The notes under the pieces: model-generated | Seen by the model: the letters and a program-made list of their open reading frames with translations, nothing else | What the model was told of the DNA's origin: nothing | Database searches by the model: none | Shown here: piece after piece, positions 57,773-64,000 of the stretch | How positions within the stretch are numbered: the stretch's first letter is position 1 | Layout: the number at the start of each line of letters is the position of its first letter | Program-made: the position numbers and the translations under genes | Assembly: GCA_020072965.1 (NCBI GenBank) | Contig: JAIQFY010000015.1 | Location: 52,471-116,470 of the forward strand | Length of the DNA: 64,000 nucleotides | Source of the DNA: Terriglobia bacterium | GTDB taxonomy: Bacteria; Acidobacteriota; Terriglobia; JAIQFV01 | Direction of reading: 5' to 3'

Positions 57773-57975
57773 CAAGAGGTTTCCTCGAAACGGGTGGACT
57801 AAATGTTGAGTGCCGTCACCTATTGTTTGAGCGCGAGCCGGTGGTAGAGTGCGGGGCCAAGAATAGCAAAAGGGCTGGGCGTCGACAATCGACAAAGAGA
57901 GGCGATTTGGAGGTATCTAATAAGGATCGGGATGACCTTACCCGATTTCATCGATCCATCGTCGCCAAAAACGAA

Positions 57976-58005
57976 AACGGCTGACAGCATTCGCTGCCAG
58001 CCGTT
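57976..58005 (-). terminator. rho-independent terminator of the Gly/Tyr-rich gene
   Basis: Stem 57976-57988 pairs with 57993-58005 (AACGGCTG...CAGCCGTT) with one A-C mismatch and the loop ATTC. On the minus strand it is followed by TTTTCGTTTTT. It stands 30 bp after the stop codon. Confidence 0.85.
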
Positions 58006-58034
58006 CGTGTGACCAGCCCAAGGAGCCGATTCAA

Positions 58035-58508
58035 CTATCGATGTCCGCGGCCTTCAAATCCGCGACTGGACCCATGGAAAGAGCTGGAACCACGGAAAGA
58101 GCCGGAACCGCGGGAAGGGCCGCCCCTAAACTCACGAACAGAGTTCCCACGTCCAAACGCGGAACCACCTCTGAACCCACGCACAATCGGCCCGTGCTCA
58201 AACCGAGGCCCACCCCTGAAATCCCGAACAAAGGGTCCGTGTCCAAATCCCCCGTGGAAGCCCCCGAACCAGGGGCCGGCCCCGATGAACAGCCCGCTGG
58301 AGAAGTACTGGGGACCGTAGTACCCGTAAGGTGCACAGGGGTAGGGATAATATCCATAATAACCGTACGGGCATACCGGTGGAGGGCCGTAGGCGTAGCC
58401 CGGCCCGTAGCCAGGGCCAACGAAGACGCCTATCGAAACGTGTCCCGCATAACCCGCGGCTGGAATCATCAACATGCACAGGATGGCAAGATATTTGAAA
58501 TACTTCAT
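58035..58508 (-). CDS. exported Gly/Tyr/Arg-rich protein of unknown function
   Basis: The 157-residue protein has a signal peptide (about 1-21, MIPAAGYA). It then has a Gly/Tyr/Pro-rich stretch with two Cys (PPPVCPYGYYGYYPYPCAPY), a Gly/Phe/His block and a C-terminal Arg/Gly/Ser block made of repeated FRGG units. This composition is seen in many small secreted proteins of soil Acidobacteriota and Proteobacteria. No function is known. ATG 58508 has AGGGGGT upstream. It has its own promoter and terminator. Confidence 0.75.
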   Translation of the reverse strand: MKYFKYLAILCMLMIPAAGYAGHVSIGVFVGPGYGPGYAYGPPPVCPYGYYGYYPYPCAPYGYYGPQYFSSGLFIGAGPWFGGFHGGFGHGPFVRDFRGGPRFEHGPIVRGFRGGSAFGRGNSVREFRGGPSRGSGSFRGSSSFHGSSRGFEGRGHR

Positions 58509-58535
58509 TTTTTTACCCCCTGTTCTCATCCCCGA

Positions 58536-58564
58536 AATTTACCACAAACGCCGCCGGACCTCAA
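58536..58564 (-). promoter_or_regulatory. promoter for the Gly/Tyr-rich gene
   Basis: On the minus strand TTGAGG (58559-58564), a 17-nt spacer and TAAATT (58536-58541), about 30 nt before the start codon. Confidence 0.5.
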
Positions 58565-58934
58565 GAACCTTCAGGTACCCCGGAGAATCTGGCAGCACTT
58601 ACCTCTATGTGATGGGTGTTGCCCGTTAAAAGTTGCATGCCTGGAACCTTTCGACCTCGGAGAAGGGAAGAGACCTTCATCCGGTGACTATGCTCTCCCC
58701 CATGCTTTTTTTGTATTTTCCAGGGAGCAGATCCTTCGGGCTAGTCCGGGCGATATCTGCCCTGGAGCGTATGGGGTGCCGGGCTAGCCTGCTGAATGAC
58801 GGGAAACAGAGGACCTAGCCAAAGATCGCAAGGAGGATCAGGACGCCTTCGCAGTGTCTGCAGACCATGTTGGTTCCCCCCTACTGGCCTTTTTGAGGTG
58901 AGTTCGAACGTCTTGGAAATCGTTAAATTTTGAG

Positions 58935-58964
58935 TTGCCTTGAATAAAGATACGACCCTATAAT
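58935..58964 (+). promoter_or_regulatory. sigma-70-type promoter before the tRNA-Gly fragment
   Basis: TTGCCT (58935-58940), an 18-nt spacer and a perfect TATAAT (58959-58964). The next recognisable element is the tRNA-like start at 59044, about 75 nt past the expected RNA start. Confidence 0.55.
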
Positions 58965-59043
58965 CCCTGTGCTCGATGAATAGCAGCTTTGGATCTCCGC
59001 CAGGAATCTGTAGGTCACGCCGAACCGGACGAGAGTATCGAGA

Positions 59044-59063
59044 GCGGGCGTAATTCAGCGGTA
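59044..59063 (+). pseudogene. 5' fragment of a tRNA-Gly gene
   Basis: GCGGGCGTAATTCAGCGGTA is the acceptor stem, D-arm start and D-loop of a bacterial tRNA-Gly. After position 59063 the match ends. The sequence continues ACACTTCATGGCAAC with no anticodon arm, T arm or 3' half within 100 nt. The fragment is too short to be a working tRNA. It could be the left half of a tRNA gene cut by an insertion. Confidence 0.5.
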
Positions 59064-59127
59064 ACACTTCATGGCAACACGCAAGAAAAAATAAACTCGC
59101 AATAACAATTAGTATAGCCGTAAGAAC

Positions 59128-59165
59128 AGGCCACTTGAGTTTTCTCAGTTGGCCTTATTTTTTGC
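59128..59165 (+). terminator. rho-independent terminator
   Basis: AGGCCACTTGAG pairs with CTCAGTTGGCCT around TTTT (one mismatch, one wobble). It is followed by TATTTTTTGC. It could end a transcript from the promoter at 58935 or any read-through from the left. Confidence 0.75.
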
Positions 59166-59278
59166 TCTTTTTCCCTACATTTGTCATACGGTTGCTACTT
59201 TGAGGTCGTACTTCACAAATGAATTACCACAATAGAAATTTGTTGTACAGCTCGTTGGCCATATAAGGGAGTCATAAG

Positions 59279-60223
59279 ATGAGGAGACTCAGAACAACAT
59301 TCGTGGGCTTCCTATTCATTATCTGCACAGGCATGCAGACCCATGCACAAGGTATCGAATGGAAGACGCTCAACGACGAGGCCATGTCGCTGTACAGACA
59401 GGGTCGCTATGATCGCGCTGTAGAGCTCGCAAGAAAAGCGTTGGAAGTAGCCGAACAAGAGTTTGGCCCCGACCACCCCTCTGTGGCCACGACGCTGAAC
59501 ACGCTTGCAATGCTGTACCGTGCCCTAGGTCAATATGCGGAAGCGGAGCCGCTCGACAAGCGCTCCCTGGCAATCAGGGAGAAGGCCCTCGGGCCGGATC
59601 ATCCTGATGTGGCCCAAAGCCTAAACAGCCTCGGGGAAGTATGCAGCGCCCAAAGCCAGTATACGCGAGCAGAGCGGCTGTATCGGCGGGCGTTGGCGAT
59701 AAAAGAGAAGGCCCTCGGCCTTGACCATCCCGATGTAGCACAAACCCTAAACAGCCTCGGGAAACTGTATGTTTCCCTAGGCCAATATGCGGAGGCGAAG
59801 CCGCTCTACTAGCGCGCGTTGGCGATCAGGGAAAAGATCGTTGGGCCAGATCATCCTGATCCGGCCGAAAGCCTGAACAGCCGTGGGGTGCTATATGTTT
59901 CCCAAGGCCAGTATGCGCAGGCGGCTCCGCTCTACAGGCGTGCGCTGGCGATCTTAGAAAAGGGCTTCGGTCCGGATCACCCCGAAGTGGCCAAGACCTT
60001 GAGCCTCCAGGGGTCGCTGTATATTTCGCAAGGCCAATACGCGCGAGCGGAGCCACTACTCAAGCATGCGCTGGCGATCAGGGAGAGAGCCCTCGGCCCG
60101 GACCATCCTGATGTGGCGACGAGCCTTGAGAAAATTGCTGTTCTCTACAGGAAAACTGGCCGGGATAGGGAAGCGGAGGTGTTCAAGAACCGTGCCGCGA
60201 CCATCCGGGCAATGAAACGATGA
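59279..60223 (+). pseudogene. TPR (kinesin-light-chain-like) protein gene split by one amber codon
   Basis: A signal peptide (about 1-24) is followed by tandem 42-residue TPR units with the pattern 'A.PLYRRALAI.EKALG.DHPDVA..LNSLG.LY..QGQY'. About six units in all. The frame meets TAG at 59810-59812 after AEAKPLY, then continues in the same frame with RALAIREK to 60223. In the other units this position is Lys or Arg, so a single change AAG to TAG would explain it. The two parts (177 and 134+ codons) would make one 314-codon protein. Either a pseudogene, a read-through case or a sequencing error. AAGGGAG precedes the start codon. Confidence 0.75.
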
Positions 60224-61201
60224 AATCAGGTGGAAACCTCATGGTCGCTGCGGACTCCCCGTAGCACTGCCCTCAGTACTTAACGCTTGTACGGTCCGCC
60301 TGAAAAGGACTTCCTTGAGAATCAGTTTGAAATTGGTTCATGTGCAGGATTGCCCAGGCCGAATGGGCATGCCGTGGATCTTCGCAATGGAGAGTATGCG
60401 GCCGATTACGCCAGCAAGTGGGGGTTGGAATGTGAAATGACTAAATCACATATCAAAAAGGCCAGGGGAGAACACGAACCCCGTGGGATTTGCTGGGGGA
60501 TTTGCAAGAAACGGGAGATTGTGATTGTATTTACCCCTTCTTCTCTTGTATCGTCGTTATTTCGGACAAGGCCTGTCAGCGTCTTGTGAAACAATTCTCA
60601 TAGATTGACTTTAGCCGAGACTTTGTGATAACCATCACATGTTGTCAGACTTCTATTCTGGGGTTGGAGCCAGTGGGTAGCGGAGTCGTGGCACTAATAT
60701 TTACTTTGAATTTTTCACTCCAAAATTTACCCCACCTAAAGATCCCAAAGGTTCGACCAAGAGAAGGCACCACGGCCCGTCATTGAAATTAGTAAGAGCG
60801 AGTGTTTGATGGGGGGTGCACCGACGCAGTTCCAGCTTTCAAAGCATGTCTTTTGGTTCGTGCATTTGAAGGGACTCGGCTGCCTCGTGGAACGCCATCT
60901 GGACGAGCGAAAGCTGACGGACAAGTCGGCGTTTTGTTTCTGACTCACTCGTCGCCCGTGACAGAGATCCATCGAATATTCTGATTTCGAATTTCGGCGC
61001 ATGAAAGCATTAAGGTTGGTTTAGCACCCTGTTACCCCGGCCCCGAATCCGATCCTAAAGAAAACACCAAAAGTAATGTCTGCGCGAGAGACCTAGTTAA
61101 ATGAATGCGACGAAGAGATCGGCTGTGGAGCTTCGATCTTTGCACGAGGTCTTACCATCATAGGCTCGCCTCAATGCGCTCATAACCACACAGGTAACCC
61201 C
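60224..61201. other. 978-bp gap with a replication-protein remnant
   Basis: Apart from the Rep-like remnant listed separately, both strands have only short frames without recognisable domains. A short plus-strand frame near 60809-60943 ends HLDERKLTDKSAFCF, and is not identified. Confidence 0.4.
60335..60560 (+). pseudogene. frameshifted remnant resembling a rolling-circle plasmid Rep protein
   Basis: One frame gives AGLPRPNGHAVDLRNGEYAA then DYASKWGLECEMTKSHIKKARG. I associate this pattern (YVSKWGLE-EMTK-HIKK) with protein Rep of rolling-circle plasmids. Near 60487 the frame moves: another frame continues WDLLGDLQETGD, which fits the same protein. No start region or upstream catalytic domain is present. 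The family call rests on memory of the pattern. Confidence 0.45.
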
Positions 61202-63598
61202 ATGCCAAAAACAATTCTGAAGCTCTTCTTCCTAATAATGCTGGTCATTTCCACGGTTGCCATTAGTTGCTTGGATGGTGCGCCTCTGCGCAATGTTCCT
61301 GTCACTATAACGCAGCCCGATGGTGTCGTGATTCACTGCTTTGCCAGTGGAGACGAGTTCTACAACTGGCTCCATGACGAAAACGGTTACACATTTATCC
61401 AAGACGCGACCACGGGGTATTACACGTATGCAATAATAATAAGCGAAAAGCTCGTGCCCTCTGAGCACATTGTCGGCCGGGTTGATCCGGCCTCTTTGGG
61501 ACTCGCCAGAGAAGCGAATGTCTATCCGCGGGATATTGTTAGGAAGTTCTCGCGCGCTCGCGTGGGTTCTCCCCTAAATCCTGAGTTCATCGTCAGTGCC
61601 CCTCACGCAGGTACCCTGAACAATCTCGTCGTCTTCATCCGCTTCAGCGATGACAGCGAGTTTACGGAAACGACATACATCTTCGACCATCTATTCAATA
61701 CGACGGTTGCAGGCGCCAATTCCCTGAGAAACTATTACACTGAGGTTTCGTACAATCAGCTTACTATTTCTAGCTCGTTTTATCCGAACTCCACGCCTTG
61801 GGTCACGTCCTACCAGGATTCGAATTCCCGAGACTATTATCGCCCGTTTAATCTCATCACCAACTGGAACGGATATCTGAACGAAGCCGATAAGGCAGTC
61901 AGGGAGCAAATGTTACTGAGGAACGCCGTCAACGCAATAGCCTCTCAGGTAGATCAAGGGCTCGATATTGACGGGAACAGCGACGGCAATGTGGATAACA
62001 TCTGCTTCATCATCAAGGGAACTCCGGAAGGTTGGAGCCAACTGTTGTGGTCTCATATGGCGTCCCTTAATTTTTTCAATGTCTATATCAACTCCAAACA
62101 GGTCATGACATACGACTTTCTACTCGAAGACGATTTAATTTCGAGAGGAGTTGGCATCTTGGCCCATGAGACGTTCCACTCGCTGGGGGCGCCCGATCTG
62201 TATCATTATGTCAATCAAGGCGTCCTTCAGCCCGCGTTTCGATGGGATCTGATGGATGTTCCTCTCAATCCCCCGCAGCACATGACTGCGTATATGAAGA
62301 TGAGGTACGGCAAATGGCTAGCGGAAATCCCGACTATACTCACTTCGGGCGTGGTCACCCTTAATCCACTTACCGCATCTTCCAATAACGCCCGCGAGAT
62401 CGTTTCCCCAAACTCCGCTGCAGAGCACTTCGTAGTTGAATACAGGAAAAGAACGGGTACGTTCGAGAATTCTCTACCGGATGAAGGGTTGATCGTTTAC
62501 AGAATCAATACTTCACTGGACGGACAGGGGAACGCTAACGGCCCGCCCGATGAATTGTATGTTTACCGGCCCGACGGAACGGGGTCTGCCAATGGTAACC
62601 CGTCCCAGGCAAATTTCAATAGCAGCGTTGGCAGAACAGTCTTCAACGACAGCACAAACCCATCGAGCTTCCTTTCGGATGGCAACCCAGGAGGATTGAA
62701 TGTTTCGAATGTGAGTGTCGCGGGAGACACCATTTCGTTTTCAGTGTCCTTGACGGCTGAGATCACTACCGCAACGACAGGAGTAGCCACCGATGTGACG
62801 GCGAATTCTGCTAGGTTCAATGGGACAGTCAATCCCGGAGGCTTTGCGACCACGGCGTATTTCGAATGGGGCACCAGCACAGCTTACGGAAACACGACCC
62901 CTTCACAGTCGGTCGGCAGCGGAACGAGCAGTGTCAAGGTATCATGGAATCAGAGCGGGCTTTCATCGGGGACCACTTATCACTATCGGGTCGTTGGAAA
63001 CAATACGAAGGGTATTGTTAATGGCTTGGATGCAACGTTCACGCCAGGCACAATTAATCAGGGCACAATATGGACACCTGCGGGCAATCCCCATGTGATT
63101 ACCAACTCGGTCACAATCAACGCCGGGGCCACGTTGACAATCCAACCCGGCGTGATCGTCAAGTTGAGTGGGCTTGCCGGATACTTGCGAGTCTACGGAA
63201 ACATCATTGCGCAGGGGACGGTGGATCAGCCCATTGTGTTCACCTCGCTGAAGGATGATACGGTGGGCGGAGACACCAACGGGGATGGCAGCAGCAGCAC
63301 CCCAGGGGCAGGCGATTGGGTGGGAGTCAATGTTTCGCCCGTCAGCGGAGATTCCTCGGTCGCGTCGGAATTCGAGTATGTGACGATGCGGTATGGGTCG
63401 ACATGCTTGCAGGTTTCAAATCAGACGGCGGGGGTTACGATCAACCGCGCATGGCACGAGAAATGGTGCGCAGCGAGAGACTCTCGGCCGTTGGAAGGAT
63501 GGCAGCCACCATCATCCATGACATCAAGAACCCCATGGCAACTCTGCATACCTATGCGCAGATTATCAAAAGGAGGTCCGAATCCAGCGAAGCAATAG
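61202..63598 (+). CDS. secreted M6-family metalloprotease with C-terminal beta domains, 3' end rearranged
   Basis: The 798-codon frame encodes a signal peptide (about 1-21) and an M6 (immune inhibitor A-like) protease domain. The zinc site is HETFH (H322, E323, H326) in ILAHETFHSLGAPDLY. A fibronectin-III-like domain (about 520-620, FNGTVNPGGFATTAYFEWGT) and the first turns of a right-handed beta helix (GATLTIQPGVIVKLSG) follow. The natural sequence seems to end near residue 748 (NQTAGVTIN). The last 50 residues (RAWHEKWCAARDS and on) are an out-of-frame reading of histidine kinase DNA. It is AT-richer than the core genes. Confidence 0.8.
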   Translation: MPKTILKLFFLIMLVISTVAISCLDGAPLRNVPVTITQPDGVVIHCFASGDEFYNWLHDENGYTFIQDATTGYYTYAIIISEKLVPSEHIVGRVDPASLGLAREANVYPRDIVRKFSRARVGSPLNPEFIVSAPHAGTLNNLVVFIRFSDDSEFTETTYIFDHLFNTTVAGANSLRNYYTEVSYNQLTISSSFYPNSTPWVTSYQDSNSRDYYRPFNLITNWNGYLNEADKAVREQMLLRNAVNAIASQVDQGLDIDGNSDGNVDNICFIIKGTPEGWSQLLWSHMASLNFFNVYINSKQVMTYDFLLEDDLISRGVGILAHETFHSLGAPDLYHYVNQGVLQPAFRWDLMDVPLNPPQHMTAYMKMRYGKWLAEIPTILTSGVVTLNPLTASSNNAREIVSPNSAAEHFVVEYRKRTGTFENSLPDEGLIVYRINTSLDGQGNANGPPDELYVYRPDGTGSANGNPSQANFNSSVGRTVFNDSTNPSSFLSDGNPGGLNVSNVSVAGDTISFSVSLTAEITTATTGVATDVTANSARFNGTVNPGGFATTAYFEWGTSTAYGNTTPSQSVGSGTSSVKVSWNQSGLSSGTTYHYRVVGNNTKGIVNGLDATFTPGTINQGTIWTPAGNPHVITNSVTINAGATLTIQPGVIVKLSGLAGYLRVYGNIIAQGTVDQPIVFTSLKDDTVGGDTNGDGSSSTPGAGDWVGVNVSPVSGDSSVASEFEYVTMRYGSTCLQVSNQTAGVTINRAWHEKWCAARDSRPLEGWQPPSSMTSRTPWQLCIPMRRLSKGGPNPAKQ

Positions 63599-64000
63599 AG
63601 ATGGCCGACCAGATGATCCGGCAGGTGGACCGCTTCGTGAAGATGACCCAGGAGGTTCTTGATTTCTCACGTGGAGTAAGTGAGCTGAAAATCGAGACTG
63701 CGCAGCTTGGTGATGTAGTGAACACCGCCCTCCGGATGATCCAGACGGACCTCCAGAAAGGAAAGATTGTTCTCATCCAGAACCTCGAGTACACCGGCGA
63801 CATTGCGCTCGATGTAGAGAAAATGCTCCGCATCGTCTATAATATTACGATCAATGCCGCCGACGCCATGCCCGATGGAGGCTCGCTTACCGTCCACACC
63901 CGGAAGGTGAATGAGTATGTCGAAATAGAATTTACCGATACAGGCAAGGGAATTCCCGAAGAGATCATGTCAAAGGTCTTTGAACCGTTTTTCACCTTCG
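63451..64000 (+). CDS. histidine kinase, N-terminus missing, runs off the window
   Basis: The frame (open past the window end) encodes REMVRSERLSAVGRMAATII, then HDIKNPMATLHTYAQII: the HisKA domain with the phospho-accepting His. It continues with VLDFSRG, the N box YNITINAADAMPDGG and the G box DTGKGIPEEI then FEPFFTF of the ATPase domain. There is no sensor, HAMP or PAS region upstream. The first possible ATG codons are 63403 and 63451, and the preceding DNA belongs to the M6 protease gene in another frame. Part of it overlaps that ORF (to 63598). Confidence 0.8.
   Translation, partial: MAREMVRSERLSAVGRMAATIIHDIKNPMATLHTYAQIIKRRSESSEAIEMADQMIRQVDRFVKMTQEVLDFSRGVSELKIETAQLGDVVNTALRMIQTDLQKGKIVLIQNLEYTGDIALDVEKMLRIVYNITINAADAMPDGGSLTVHTRKVNEYVEIEFTDTGKGIPEEIMSKVFEPFFTF

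Larger units (their letters stand above)
58509..59278. other. 770-bp gap with promoter, tRNA fragment and terminator
   Basis: No protein gene is convincing. From left to right it holds the promoter of the Gly/Tyr-rich gene (minus), a plus-strand promoter, a 20-nt tRNA-Gly-like start and a terminator, each listed separately. Base composition shifts to AT-rich after about 59080. Confidence 0.6.

Noticed and set aside
58741..59067. 108-codon minus-strand ORF over the tRNA fragment
   Set aside because: No recognisable domain or ribosome site. It overlaps the promoter and the tRNA-like start on the other strand.

Overview
The window reads as a chromosomal segment of a Gram-negative bacterium, most likely a member of the Acidobacteriota. 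The evidence is a moderately high GC content by eye, a complete Kdo (LPS core sugar) gene set, a BamD-like lipoprotein, two VWA proteins of the type seen as acidobacterial paralogues, and housekeeping gene neighbours (PASTA protein-rpe, birA-coaX-conserved protein-RlmD-like-comEC) that I associate with that phylum. The phylum call is inference; no rRNA gene is present.

Layout. 0.2-15 kb (all +): PASTA protein, rpe, BamD-like lipoprotein, an unusual long response regulator, valS, birA, coaX, a conserved protein, an RlmD/TrmA-type methyltransferase and comEC. 15-32 kb (mostly -): M14 carboxypeptidase, CtpA-type protease, then tatA-tatC-glutaminyl-cyclase-like lipoprotein (+, overlapping), a PGBD-like protein, a glycine-zipper protein, a DegQ/HtrA protease, an EamA exporter, a CDP-alcohol phosphotransferase, greA, a Wzx-like flippase (+), an M50 protease, an HU/IHF-like protein and a DUF420-like membrane protein. 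32-37 kb (+): dcd, peroxiredoxin-like protein, gamma carbonic anhydrase, hisS, trpD. 37-40 kb (-): an envelope-stress-like module of two Spy/CpxP-like proteins, an ECF sigma factor and an anti-sigma factor. 40-47 kb (+): a heterodimeric ABC exporter pair, an OPT transporter and a pseudouridine synthase. 47-49 kb (-): two VWA proteins. 49-54.4 kb (+): kdsB-pyrG-kdsA-kdsD-kdsC. 55-58.5 kb: phosphodiester glycosidase-like protein, a single-domain response regulator, a PP2C/RsbU phosphatase and a Gly/Tyr-rich secreted protein.

From about 59.06 kb the character changes. A 20-nt tRNA-Gly 5' end with its own upstream promoter stops abruptly. It is followed by AT-richer DNA with a terminator, a TPR gene broken by one amber codon, a frameshifted remnant that resembles a plasmid replication protein, and a secreted M6 metalloprotease. 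The M6 reading frame runs without a gap, out of frame, into the kinase core of a histidine kinase at about 63.45 kb. This looks like a small acquired or rearranged segment, or possibly an assembly join.

The most striking non-coding signal is a set of intergenic tracts with a 7-nt period at seven places (about 0.1, 19.8, 26.6, 36.7, 41.7, 46.8 and 51.8 kb). Different loci use different 7-nt words. Most consist of two arms of 30-70 nt in inverted orientation around about 75-160 nt of unique sequence, so a transcript could fold into a long imperfect hairpin. Their origin and function are not explained by the genes around them.
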